From Pseudomonas sp. MMS21 TM103 (GTDB lineage Bacteria; Pseudomonadota; Gammaproteobacteria; Pseudomonadales; Pseudomonadaceae): a DNA stretch of 64,000 nucleotides. Of this stretch, positions 56,046 through 63,648 are shown in pieces. The stretch covers positions 1-64,000 of the forward strand of contig NZ_JAJISP010000003.1 in NCBI RefSeq assembly GCF_022132145.1, given 5' to 3'. The notes beneath the pieces are model-generated. The model saw only the letters and a program-made list of their open reading frames with translations, was not told the DNA's origin and did not search any database. Positions within the stretch are counted from its first letter, which is position 1, and every line of letters begins with the position of its first letter. The position numbers were made by a program, and so were the translations under genes.

Positions 56046-56447
56046 ATGCACGAATTCATAACCCCAATACTAGACTGGCTTAGCACTACGCATGGCTCCG
56101 AAATACGGGGTCAATATGGCTGGGTGACGGTATTGATGGTCGTAGTTGTAGCTGCGCGCCATATCTCGAAGAACGAAGCCACATTACAAAAAAAATGCTT
56201 AAAAAATAAAATAGCCACAACGCTTTCCGAAAAAGAGTTATCGGCATCAGCTATTGTTGAAAAAGACAACCACCAATCAAAACATCATGCCAAATTACTA
56301 AAAGTAAATAATGACTACAATTTAGAAATTCGCATTTCCTCGCCCGAGCTTGCAGAAAAAACAATTAGCAAGAAAATGAATACCATTGAAGAACTTGAAT
56401 TTTATCTTTCCGAGCACACATGTTTTTTACTATCAGACTTCAAATAG
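56046..56447 (+). CDS. single-pass membrane protein (integron cassette), 133 aa
   Basis: A 133-residue AT-rich-coded protein starting only 6 bp after the attC core. An amphipathic N-terminus (MHEFITPILDWLSTT) and one hydrophobic helix (about 24-38, YGWVTVLMVVVVAARH) are followed by a Lys-rich cytoplasmic-type tail. No ribosome site is clear. No family recognised. Confidence 0.65.
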   Translation: MHEFITPILDWLSTTHGSEIRGQYGWVTVLMVVVVAARHISKNEATLQKKCLKNKIATTLSEKELSASAIVEKDNHQSKHHAKLLKVNNDYNLEIRISSPELAEKTISKKMNTIEELEFYLSEHTCFLLSDFK

Positions 56448-56468
56448 AAAGCCAGCAATGCGAGCTTC

Positions 56469-56544
56469 ACCTAACAAATGGTTCAAATCGTTCGCCTCGC
56501 TCACTGGGACGGGCTAAAGCCCGCCCCTTAACCAAACGTTATGA
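56469..56544 (+). repeat. attC5
   Basis: R'' ACCTAAC, R' GTTATGA, 76 bp. R'' is the exact reverse complement of the left-end GTTAGGT. Confidence 0.92.
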
Positions 56545-56556
56545 GCACCATTAATC

Positions 56557-56979
56557 ATGGGCAACTACACAAATCTTGAGTTGGATTTTATAGAAAGAAC
56601 GATGGCCCTCATCGAGCAATACACCAATTTAATTCAAGGGAAGCCGTTCGCAGAGCAATTGAATTACACACTAACAATAAATTGCCTGCTAGGGCTTGTA
56701 GTAATGCCTAAAGAGCGAGTTATAAACTACATACCTAAAGAACAGCTAACCAGAGAAACCTTGAACAAAATGGGCCTAACCCATTCCACCGTTGACGACT
56801 CGATCAAAGATCTAAGCGAACTCATTAAAAATCTAAGACACTCAATCGCCCATTTCAGCATCGAAGTTATCTCCGAGTGCGACAAGAAGCTAATTGACTT
56901 CATTGAATTTAAAGGCACGAAAAAGCAACCCGCTATAATTGCTAGATTTAGAGCCAATGAAATACTTCCATTCTTGTAA
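56557..56979 (+). CDS. HEPN-type RNase-like protein (integron cassette), 140 aa
   Basis: A 140-residue mostly helical protein. It opens LELDFIERTMALIEQYTNLI, has LNYTLTINCLLGLVVMPKER and then the HEPN motif R-x4-H as LRHSIAHF (Arg94, His99). This order is that of the pEK499_p136-type HEPN family, which recalls abortive-infection and toxin RNases. No antitoxin-like partner (MNT nucleotidyltransferase) is adjacent. The whole gene lies inside one cassette. An RNase activity is inferred from the motif. Confidence 0.75.
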   Translation: MGNYTNLELDFIERTMALIEQYTNLIQGKPFAEQLNYTLTINCLLGLVVMPKERVINYIPKEQLTRETLNKMGLTHSTVDDSIKDLSELIKNLRHSIAHFSIEVISECDKKLIDFIEFKGTKKQPAIIARFRANEILPFL

Positions 56980-57030
56980 TATTACGCAAGCAGCCTAATT
57001 CAAAACATGAAGAATCATCGTGCTTAAAGC

Positions 57031-57107
57031 TCATAACAAATGGTTCAAGTCGCTCGCTTCGCTCACTCGGGACGGGCTAAAGCCCGCCCCTTAACCATAC
57101 GTTAGGC
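57031..57107 (+). repeat. attC6
   Basis: R'' TCATAAC, R' GTTAGGC, 77 bp with one inserted C in the stem (CACTCGGG). R'' pairs exactly with the left-end GTTATGA. Confidence 0.92.
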
Positions 57108-57122
57108 ATATAGGGAAATACT

Positions 57123-57431
57123 ATGGTTACCTGCTATCTCAGATACATAATTGATCCATATAAAATCAAAGAATTTGAACACTACGGAAAACTGTGGATT
57201 CCATTGGTTGAAAAATTCGGCGGCAAACACCACGGTTACTTCCTGCCATTAGAGGGCGCAAATAATGTTGCGCTCGCTATGTTCACATTCTCAAGCTTGG
57301 CTGAGTACGAACAATATCGGGAAAAATCGCTTCAAGACACAGCCTGCATAGCTGCCTTCAAATACGCTGAAGAAACCAAATGCATAATCAGCTACGAACG
57401 AACGTTCTTCAGGCCCGTGTTCAATGCCTAA
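57123..57431 (+). CDS. NIPSNAP family protein (integron cassette), 102 aa
   Basis: A 102-residue ferredoxin-like-fold protein of the NIPSNAP family. It opens VTCYLRYIIDPYKIKEFEHY, has WIPLVEKFGGKHHGYFLPLE and ends ISYERTFFRP, all typical. AGGGAAA precedes ATG 57123. Such short proteins are frequent integron cargo. Role unknown. Its stop codon lies within its attC. Confidence 0.85.
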   Translation: MVTCYLRYIIDPYKIKEFEHYGKLWIPLVEKFGGKHHGYFLPLEGANNVALAMFTFSSLAEYEQYREKSLQDTACIAAFKYAEETKCIISYERTFFRPVFNA

Positions 57432-57501
57432 CAAGCGGTTCAAATCGCTCGCTTCGCTCACTGGGACGAGCTAAAGCCCGCCCCTTAACCAAACGTTAGG
57501 C
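57426..57501 (+). repeat. attC7
   Basis: R'' GCCTAAC, R' GTTAGGC, 76 bp. One base of the hairpin stem is changed (GACGAGCTAAAGCCCG). Confidence 0.92.
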
Positions 57502-57506
57502 TATAC

Positions 57507-57911
57507 ATGCAATCCATAGACACATCGCTGACCGGGAACATAAGAACACTCGCCCAGCTTTCGTACGCCTTTGGATTACCCGGCGCAGCATTTGTAGTGA
57601 AGTACTTTTACGACATCTATGGCGCTGGAACAAAGCTTCCATCCGTTTTCTACATGCCACCAATAGGTATTGTTTTTCTTTTGCTCTCTTTAATTCTTGC
57701 TCCGGCAGTTCACAAAAGCATGATGCCGAATTTGAATTCTTGGATTTCACGCGGAATAAAGGCATCTCAAATAAATCCTGGTACTCCAGCCTCGTATGGG
57801 GCCCTGCGCAGGGTTTCCATCATGAAATTTATTCGCTTTGTTATTCTATGTTCCCACCCATGCTTTCTAATTTTGCTGACTGCAGCAATAATTCAATACC
57901 TGGCCGCCTAA
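57507..57911 (+). CDS. multi-pass membrane protein (integron cassette), 134 aa
   Basis: A 134-residue protein with hydrophobic segments at about 17-36, 50-70 and 108-132, suggesting two or three membrane helices. It starts 6 bp after the attC core without a clear ribosome site. No family recognised. Confidence 0.65.
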   Translation: MQSIDTSLTGNIRTLAQLSYAFGLPGAAFVVKYFYDIYGAGTKLPSVFYMPPIGIVFLLLSLILAPAVHKSMMPNLNSWISRGIKASQINPGTPASYGALRRVSIMKFIRFVILCSHPCFLILLTAAIIQYLAA

Positions 57912-57981
57912 CAAGCGGTTCAAATCGTTCGCTTCGCTCACTGGGACGGGCTAAACCCGCCCCTTAGCTTGTTCGTTACAC
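57906..57981 (+). repeat. attC8
   Basis: R'' GCCTAAC, R' GTTACAC, 76 bp. One base is missing from the hairpin (GGGCTAAACCCG), and the right arm (CTTAGCTTGTTC) resembles attC2 rather than the others. Confidence 0.9.
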
Positions 57982-58058
57982 ACTAATAACACGCAGCAGG
58001 ACCCTGATCAATACTCTATAACTGGCATCATTCAGACTTCACTAGTTGAGTAAAACAC

Positions 58059-58220
58059 ATGAATCGACGTAAAAAAATAAAACAGTTATTAAAGGCTCAC
58101 GCAAAAAAAGCCAGTGCCAAATTGGCGCCCAAAAAGAAGTCTACATACATTAGTAAAGCTGACCGATTGAAGATAGCGACCGAAGCCAGTCAAGACTCAA
58201 CCATCTCTGCTGAGAGCTGA
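58059..58220 (+). CDS. DUF2986-like small basic protein (integron cassette), 53 aa
   Basis: A 53-residue Lys-rich protein (MNRRKKIKQLLKAHAKKASA at the start, YISKADRLKIATE later). This is the layout of DUF2986, a family of short proteins common in Vibrio and Shewanella. No strong ribosome site. It lies in a cassette whose left end (GTTACAC) and right R'' (CCATAAC) do not match each other, so the cassette may be a recombinant. Confidence 0.72.
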   Translation: MNRRKKIKQLLKAHAKKASAKLAPKKKSTYISKADRLKIATEASQDSTISAES

Positions 58221-58284
58221 TATAGGCATCCAAAGAGCCAAGGCAGCGCTATAGAATGGCCGTTACGGAACTCTGCGCGGTCGC

Positions 58285-58352
58285 CCATAACAAGTCGCTG
58301 AAATCGCTAATTTCATTTACTGGGACGGGCGCCCCATAACCAAACGTTAGGC
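58285..58352 (+). repeat. attC9, degenerate
   Basis: R'' CCATAAC, R' GTTAGGC, only 68 bp. The eight bases TAAAGCCC are missing from the terminal hairpin and the left arm has several changes (AAATCGCTAATTTCATTTAC). Recombination by IntI is probably impaired. Confidence 0.82.
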
Positions 58353-58357
58353 CTCGC

Positions 58358-58756
58358 ATGAAAACTGTACTCATCATCACTATATTAACGTTCATCGGCG
58401 GATGTGTGGGAATACACACAGATACTCAGTAATCCAAAACATCAAAGGCCACAGATATATATTATGCAAATGGCACCAAGCACTTCTGGAGCAAGCGCGA
58501 TCACCCCGAAAATGGCAAGGTGACCTTAGAAGCATAGCGAAAGTGGTGCGGCGTTACTGTATGGGCGATAGTTCCCATCCCATTAAAACTGCCCATATGG
58601 AAAAATTACATCGACGTATACTTCGAAAACAATGAGCCCACCACACGCAGCGAAGGCTGGGTAAGCCTTGGTAATTTTTATGCTTGCGGGCCTGGCGTAT
58701 GGCTTGGCTCAGTAATTTCCAATGGTACAGAAGCTTCTTTGTGCATCGCAGAGTGA
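58358..58756 (+). pseudogene. cassette lipoprotein gene with two nonsense mutations
   Basis: From ATG 58358 one frame of 133 codons runs to TGA 58756, interrupted only by TAA at codon 25 (58430-58432) and TAG at codon 60 (58535-58537). The product would be a lipoprotein: signal ending FIGGC, then FWSKRDHPENGKVTLEA, WCGVTVWAIVPIPLKLP and FYACGPGVWLGSVIS. From memory it resembles lipoproteins often found as integron cassettes. Another 77-codon frame over the same DNA (58402-58635) looks like a shadow. Confidence 0.8.
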
Positions 58757-58832
58757 ACCTGACACGTATTTAAAATCGTTCGCTTCGCTCTCTGGGACGG
58801 GCTAAAGCCCGTTCCTTAACCTATCGTTAGGC
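58757..58832 (+). repeat. attC10, left box degenerate
   Basis: R'' is ACCTGAC (consensus RYYYAAC broken), R' GTTAGGC, 76 bp. The left arm ACGTATTTAAAATCG departs from the others, but the hairpin core GGGACGGGCTAAAGCCCG is intact. Confidence 0.85.
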
Positions 58833-58869
58833 TGCACAGTCATCTTCTACTGCAGCAGAGGGAACCACG

Positions 58870-59256
58870 ATGCGCATCGCTAAGCAGGACATACCCGTCA
58901 GGATCGATATACCCGGCGCTGTTGCCCGCCAACTGACAAACTTCGGCGACTCCGCCGGATTCGGCATGATTAGCGGCGAATACTTCACCCTCGGCAGAGG
59001 CACGGATATCGCCCCTTTGCTTCAAGGGCTGGAGGGCGACCTGTGCCAATCTCCGCATTGGGGTTACGTGCTGCAGGGCGAACTCACTGTGACCTATGCA
59101 GATGGGACAAATGAGTTGATCAGCGGCGGTGACATCTTCTACTGGCCACCCGGACACACGGTCAAAGTCGGCCAGGATGCGGAGTTGATCCTCTTCAGTC
59201 CGCAGCATGAGCACAGCCAGGTGATAGATCACATGTTGAACAAATTGGCTGGCTGA
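58870..59256 (+). CDS. cupin-domain protein (integron cassette), 128 aa
   Basis: A 128-residue single-domain cupin with HWGYVLQGELTVTYADG (motif 1) and GGDIFYWPPGHTVKV (motif 2). GAGGGAA precedes ATG 58870. Base composition is higher in GC than the other cassettes. Its boundaries are GTTAGGC on the left and a 59-base-element attC on the right, so it is a true cassette. Ligand unknown. Confidence 0.85.
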   Translation: MRIAKQDIPVRIDIPGAVARQLTNFGDSAGFGMISGEYFTLGRGTDIAPLLQGLEGDLCQSPHWGYVLQGELTVTYADGTNELISGGDIFYWPPGHTVKVGQDAELILFSPQHEHSQVIDHMLNKLAG

Positions 59257-59263
59257 AGCGGAG

Positions 59264-59323
59264 GCCTGACCATCAATCCAAGCCGACCCCGCTTCGCGGC
59301 TCGGCTCAATTCAGGCGTTAGGC
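59264..59323 (+). repeat. attC11, class-1-type 59-base element
   Basis: R'' GCCTGAC, R' GTTAGGC, 60 bp with core AAGCCGACCCCGCTTCGCGG, closely like the attC of aadA-type cassettes and unlike the other ten sites of this array. Confidence 0.88.
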
Positions 59324-59351
59324 ATCGCATGATGCATAGAAGGCCCTGACC

Positions 59352-60155
59352 ATGGATCGCAAGCATGTGTCCGACACCTGGGCGCGCGGCAACCCTTACG
59401 AGCAGTACGTCGGCCGGTGGAGCCGTCAGGTCGCGCCCAGGTTTCTCTCGTGGCTCAACATTCCGCCGGGCCGACGCTGGCTCGACGTGGGATGCGGCAC
59501 AGGCGCGCTGTGCGCGGCGATTGCCGACCACTGCTCCCCGTCATCGGTCGCGGGCGTCGATCCTTCCGAGGGGTTTATCCAGACCGCGAGGGCGGATCTG
59601 GCGGGCCGGGTGACGCTGTACCTGGGCAGCGCAACGGCAATCCCGCTCGACGACGCTGCGGTCGACGTGGTGGTCTCTGGGCTGGCCCTGAACTTCATTC
59701 CAGACCAGCACGCCGCACTGCTTGAGATGGCGCGGGTAACCGGCAAGGGCGGTACGATCGGCGCATACGTCTGGGATTACGCGGGAAAGATGGAGCTTAT
59801 GCGCTTCTTCTGGGATGCGGCCAGCGAGCTCGACCCGCACGCCGCGATGCTCGATGAAGGCGCCCGATTCCCCTTGTGTCGCCGAGAGGCACTGGCAACG
59901 CTTTTCGCCAGCACCGGACTGCAACAGGTCGAACTGGCGCCCATCGACATAGCGACACCGTTTGCGGACTTCGATGACTACTGGCAGCCGTTCCTCGGCG
60001 GCCAGGGGCCGGCTCCCGCCTATGCCATGTCGCTCGACGAAACCGCCAGGGCGCGCCTACGGGACCGCCTAAGGGCGCGTCTACCAACCGCAGCGAACGG
60101 GTCGATCTCCTTGACGGCAAGGGCTTGGGCGGTTCGCGCAAGCGTTGCAAGGTAG
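59352..60155 (+). CDS. SAM-dependent methyltransferase, class I
   Basis: A 267-residue methyltransferase. The SAM-binding motif I is WLDVGCGTGALCAAI, followed by VAGVDPSEGF (motif II-like), a SATAIPLDDAAVDVVVSGLA region and LLEMARVTGKGG (motif IV). It begins 29 bp after attC11 and should be the last cassette, but no attC follows the stop. The substrate is unknown; the C-terminus (LRARLPT, TARAWAVR) is of a kind seen in many hypothetical methyltransferases. Confidence 0.88.
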   Translation: MDRKHVSDTWARGNPYEQYVGRWSRQVAPRFLSWLNIPPGRRWLDVGCGTGALCAAIADHCSPSSVAGVDPSEGFIQTARADLAGRVTLYLGSATAIPLDDAAVDVVVSGLALNFIPDQHAALLEMARVTGKGGTIGAYVWDYAGKMELMRFFWDAASELDPHAAMLDEGARFPLCRREALATLFASTGLQQVELAPIDIATPFADFDDYWQPFLGGQGPAPAYAMSLDETARARLRDRLRARLPTAANGSISLTARAWAVRASVAR

Positions 60156-60590
60156 AAGATGCCCAGCCACGGGTAACGGCTTGTCGATCATTCCTGCCAT
60201 CAAACGGGACGCTTGGCTGTGCCAGTTGCCGCCGCAGCGGCGCGGGGGACACCAGACCGACCAGCAGGTCCGCACCCGCTTGTTGCCCAGGACCCGCACC
60301 GCTTTGTCGTGATCGTTACGCGCAGCCATTTGCGTGGCCCGGCTAGGGGCGTGAAGGCTGTGGATCAGCAAGGTGCGCACGATCACCCGAACGAATCGCT
60401 GTGCGAGCCCGTGCCAGCACTCGAATGCTCCCGCCACCACAGACCCTCCGGGCAAACGTCAGGGGTCGTCGCCCCCTCCTCCAGCAAGCAGATACTATAG
60501 TTAGAGTGTTCAACTACAAGGTGTCCTTGAGGACTCGTGTTATTGAACAACTTAGCCACGTCCTATTGACTAATATTCGAGGATAAGTCG
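60156..60590. other. 435-bp region without a supported gene
   Basis: GC-rich at first, then AT-rich from about 60490 where a promoter for the NTF2-like gene is likely. Minus-strand frames exist (for example 60081-60455) but look like no protein I know. No attC was found. Confidence 0.4.
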
Positions 60591-60950
60591 ATGACTTTAG
60601 CCGATATAGTACAGAAGGGTTGGGAAGCAGTCGGCGCAGGAGACTTTGATAGCCTGGTAGCAGATTACGTTGAAGACATGACCTTCATTATGCCCGGGCA
60701 GAACGACCGCCTGAAAGGGTGCGATGCATTTCGTTCCGCGCTGGATGGACTCGGGAAAATCCTCCCGCCTGGCTTCGAAATCACCGGGCTTCGTCAACTC
60801 GAAGGAAAAGATGAAGTTGTCTCTATTGTTGAATGGAAAGCAGATAAAGTTGCCAGCTCTCAACTGTCAGTTCTTTTCAAGTTCGTAAATAACAAGATTT
60901 ATGAGGAACGCTGGTTCATCGACACTGAACAATGGAAAGGCGCATTCTGA
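60591..60950 (+). CDS. SnoaL/NTF2-like protein, 119 aa
   Basis: A 119-residue cone-fold protein. It opens IVQKGWEAVGAGDFDSLVAD, contains DMTFIMPGQNDRLKGCDAFR and ends VNNKIYEERWFIDTEQW, the SnoaL-like pattern. AT-richer codon use than the flanking methyltransferase and GNAT genes suggests separate origin. GAGGAT precedes ATG 60591. Ligand unknown. The type is common among integron cassettes, but no attC borders it. Confidence 0.82.
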   Translation: MTLADIVQKGWEAVGAGDFDSLVADYVEDMTFIMPGQNDRLKGCDAFRSALDGLGKILPPGFEITGLRQLEGKDEVVSIVEWKADKVASSQLSVLFKFVNNKIYEERWFIDTEQWKGAF

Positions 60951-61102
60951 GTTATGTTTTATACATACCCCGTATATCCAGCCGCGCGCATGCCGTAATG
61001 GCCTTTTGTGCATTGTGCTTCACTTCATCGCCACACAAAGTCCGCGCTGGCGGGCAAGCAGTTGAAAGCGGTGTGCCAGGGTACTCAACGTGAGGAAGCG
61101 CC

Positions 61103-61729
61103 ATGCTTAGCATTGATCGCCCATTTCGACAGGCCACACCAGACGATGCGCAGGACTTGGCCGAATTCGTCAACATGGCCGGTGAAGGCTTGGCGCTCTA
61201 TCTGTGGGAGCAAATGGCCACGGCCGGTGAATCCGCTTGGGATGTCGGCTGTAGTCGGGCCAAGAGGGACTCAGGTGCCTTCTCCTACCGCAATGCGATC
61301 CTGCGCCTGGTGGACGACGATGCCGTTGCCTGCTTGATTGGCTATCCCTTGGAAGACGCCCCTGCTCCTGCGGATTACTCGGAAATGCCGCCCATGTTCG
61401 TGCCCCTTCAGCAACTGGAGGACATGGTCCCCGGCACCTGGTACATCAACGTCCTGGCCACCAAGCAAGCGCATCGAGGTCATGGCTATGGCAATGAGCT
61501 ACTTGCCCTTGCCGAGGGCATAGCGACCAGCCTCGGCAAGCATGGTCTGAGTCTGATCGTCGCTGACACCAACCTGGGCGCACGAAGGCTCTACAGTCAT
61601 CTCGGCTATCAGGAAGTGGCGCAGCGAGCCATGGTCAAGGAGCGCTGGGTTCATCCCGGCACGCACTGGGTTCTGATGACGAAAAGTTTGCAGATTGAGA
61701 ATAAACAACCCGAAGCCGGGGCAGGTTGA
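61103..61729 (+). CDS. GNAT family N-acetyltransferase, 208 aa
   Basis: A 208-residue acetyltransferase. The acetyl-CoA loop is KQAHRGHGYGNELLALAEGI and motif B is RRLYSHLGYQEV. An insertion in the middle (APADYSEMPPMFVPLQQLED) is unlike small GNATs. GAGGAA precedes ATG 61103. Substrate unknown. It is followed by SRPBCC and DUF1801 genes in the same direction. Confidence 0.88.
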   Translation: MLSIDRPFRQATPDDAQDLAEFVNMAGEGLALYLWEQMATAGESAWDVGCSRAKRDSGAFSYRNAILRLVDDDAVACLIGYPLEDAPAPADYSEMPPMFVPLQQLEDMVPGTWYINVLATKQAHRGHGYGNELLALAEGIATSLGKHGLSLIVADTNLGARRLYSHLGYQEVAQRAMVKERWVHPGTHWVLMTKSLQIENKQPEAGAG

Positions 61730-61755
61730 CCAGTGCACACCTTGGAGGCAAGCAA

Positions 61756-62205
61756 ATGGAAGCAGTCGACAAGCGCTCCGACTCGCAAGGCGTGTTCATT
61801 GCCGCAACCCCGGCACAGGTCTTTGCCGCCCTGAGCGATCCGGCCCGGATCGCCCGCTGGTGGGGGCCTGACGGTTTCACGAGCACCATCCACCAGTTCG
61901 ATTTCCGGCCGGGTGGCACCTGGCTACTCACCATGCACGGGCCAGACGGCCAGGACTACGCCAACGAAAGTCGCTTCACGCGCCTTGCACCCGGCGAGTT
62001 CTTCGAGATCGAGCACCTGTCCGGTCATCACTTCACCCTGTCCATCGAGTTGAGACCGTCTGGCCAAGGAACTCAGGTCTACTGGCACCAGACCTTCGAC
62101 ACCATTGAGCATTACCAATGCATTGCCGATTTCGTCGCCGGAGCCAACCAGCAGAACTTGCAGCGCCTGGCAGCGGAAGTCCTGCACTGCAAGATGCCGG
62201 CTTAG
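61756..62205 (+). CDS. SRPBCC (AHSA1-like) domain protein
   Basis: A 149-residue START/Bet v 1-fold protein. It opens FIAATPAQVFAALSDPARIA then RWWGPDGFTS, and later has FRPGGTWLLTMHGPDG, the classic AHSA1-like signature for binding a hydrophobic ligand. GGAGG precedes ATG 61756. Ligand unknown. It lies 26 bp behind the GNAT stop and is likely co-transcribed. Confidence 0.87.
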   Translation: MEAVDKRSDSQGVFIAATPAQVFAALSDPARIARWWGPDGFTSTIHQFDFRPGGTWLLTMHGPDGQDYANESRFTRLAPGEFFEIEHLSGHHFTLSIELRPSGQGTQVYWHQTFDTIEHYQCIADFVAGANQQNLQRLAAEVLHCKMPA

Positions 62206-62309
62206 CCTTCCACTCGAGCGGATCGCCACCGAAACGGCGGACGGGCCGCTCCGCTCAACCGTGAGGCTGCACCGGTCAGCCAGGCTGTGACGATGGATAA
62301 CGGGACAAC

Positions 62310-62654
62310 ATGAAGAATCCAGACTCAAGCGAAAACCGCTCAGCATCCGAGTTGATCGACGCAAGAATCGCCGAGCTCGGCGATTGGCGAGGATGCACAT
62401 TGAGCCGGATGCGGGGGCTCATCAAAGAGGCAGTTCCAGAGATCATCGAGCAGTGGAAGTGGATGGGCACTCCCGTATGGTCGCAAGGCGGCATTATCTG
62501 CACGAGCGAAGTCTATAAATCCAAAGTTAAGCTGACCTTCGCCAAGGGCACCTCGCTGGATGACCCGAGCAATCGCATGGCGCTCAAGGCACTGGAGGGT
62601 GAGACTTTTTCCCTGCGCAGTAGAATTCAGCGTACTGAGCAGGTGACCGTTTAG
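62310..62654 (+). CDS. DUF1801 domain protein with an atypical C-terminus
   Basis: A 114-residue protein with the DUF1801 pattern: RMRGLIKEAVPEIIEQWKWM, GTPVWSQGGIICTSEVYKSK and VKLTFAKGTSLDDPS. Most members continue with a conserved Arg/Ala-rich end; here the last about 25 residues (ALKALEGETFSLRSR) do not fit well, suggesting a divergent or damaged end. No ribosome site is clear. Function of the family is unknown. Confidence 0.7.
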   Translation: MKNPDSSENRSASELIDARIAELGDWRGCTLSRMRGLIKEAVPEIIEQWKWMGTPVWSQGGIICTSEVYKSKVKLTFAKGTSLDDPSNRMALKALEGETFSLRSRIQRTEQVTV

Positions 62655-62688
62655 CCGGCCAGCTGCTCGCGCGCGCCTGAACATCCAG

Positions 62689-62721
62689 CACTGCCGCACA
62701 TGCTCGTGCGGCGGTGTTTTT
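62689..62721 (+). terminator. rho-independent terminator
   Basis: An 11-bp stem with one mismatch (62689-62699 with 62706-62716) followed by five T, 35 bp after the DUF1801 stop. Confidence 0.88.
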
Positions 62722-62831
62722 CCAACATCGACGCTGAGCCCTGAGCTTCGGCAACGGAAGGACCCGATAGGGCGCTCGACTACACTCAGGGCCAATTTCC
62801 AGATCAATCGAATATGCACAGGATTGTGATC

Positions 62832-63587
62832 ATGGCTGTCTGGTTTTTGCGGCTGTTGAGTGCATGGCTGTTCTGCTCGTCGGCGACAGCGACCGAACTG
62901 CAGCTGTATACCGAGGAAAATCCCCCGCTCAACTTCAGCCGCGACGGGCAAGCTGATGGCCTGTCGGTCGCGGCGGTGCGCGAGTTGCTACGGCGTACCG
63001 GGGACAGCGGCACCATCCAGATGGTGCCCTGGGCGCGCGGTTATATGCGCGCGCAACGCAGCGCCAATGTCGGCTTGTTCATCACAGTGCGCACGCCCGA
63101 GCGCGAGGCGCTGTTCCAGTGGGTCGGCCCGCTGGTATCGACGACCACTAGCTTCTACGCCCGGAGCGGCAGCGGCCTGCATATCGACAGCCTGGACGCT
63201 GCACGGCAAGTGGCGGCGATCGGTGTACCGCGCGACTGGTATTCGCAGCAGGTTCTCGAGGGCGAGGGCTTCAGCAATCTGTACCTGGCGTCCAAGCCGC
63301 ACGGCATGCTCGAGATGGTTCTGCATGGCCGTATTCCCTTGATGGTCTATGAAGACCAATTGCTGCCCAGCCTGATGGCCGAACTGGGTGCTTCGATGGT
63401 CGATCTCGAACGCCACTACAGTTTTATGCGGACCAGCAGCTATATCGCCTTTTCCCTGCAGACCGACACGCACCTGATCCAGCGCTGGCAAGCCGCGCTC
63501 GATGATATGCGCAACGACGGCAGCCTGGCCCGCCTGCAGAAGCAGTGGTTGCCGAACGTTGCCCTACCGGCGCCGGCCGAGGAATAG
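62832..63587 (+). CDS. orphan periplasmic solute-binding protein (family 3)
   Basis: A 251-residue exported protein with a signal peptide (cleavage after ATA, about residue 21) and LQLYTEENPPLNFSRDGQAD, followed by the small-molecule-binding fold (VPWARGYMRAQRSANVGLFI, IGVPRDWYSQQVLEGEG). ATG 62832 has AGGA upstream; ATG 62814 adds six codons. No transport partners nearby. It marks the return to core-like sequence after the integron region. Confidence 0.82.
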   Translation: MAVWFLRLLSAWLFCSSATATELQLYTEENPPLNFSRDGQADGLSVAAVRELLRRTGDSGTIQMVPWARGYMRAQRSANVGLFITVRTPEREALFQWVGPLVSTTTSFYARSGSGLHIDSLDAARQVAAIGVPRDWYSQQVLEGEGFSNLYLASKPHGMLEMVLHGRIPLMVYEDQLLPSLMAELGASMVDLERHYSFMRTSSYIAFSLQTDTHLIQRWQAALDDMRNDGSLARLQKQWLPNVALPAPAEE

Positions 63588-63648
63588 CCAGCCGCCCGCT
63601 GGCGACTTGAACGCCCTGCCCGCCTCCACGTTGTCCGACCCTCTCGCC

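Noticed and set aside
58402..58635. 77-codon frame within the lipoprotein cassette
   Set aside because: It overlaps, in another frame, the recognisable 133-codon lipoprotein frame and starts mid-cassette without a ribosome site.
53254..58832. Regularly recurring roughly 76-bp repeats considered as a CRISPR array
   Set aside because: Spacing is 70-900 bp with genes between, repeats are imperfectly palindromic with GTTRRRY ends, and an integrase lies beside them: attC sites.
60081..60455. Minus-strand 124-codon frame after the methyltransferase
   Set aside because: Overlaps the methyltransferase 3' end, product is Arg/Cys/Pro-rich, no motif or ribosome site.
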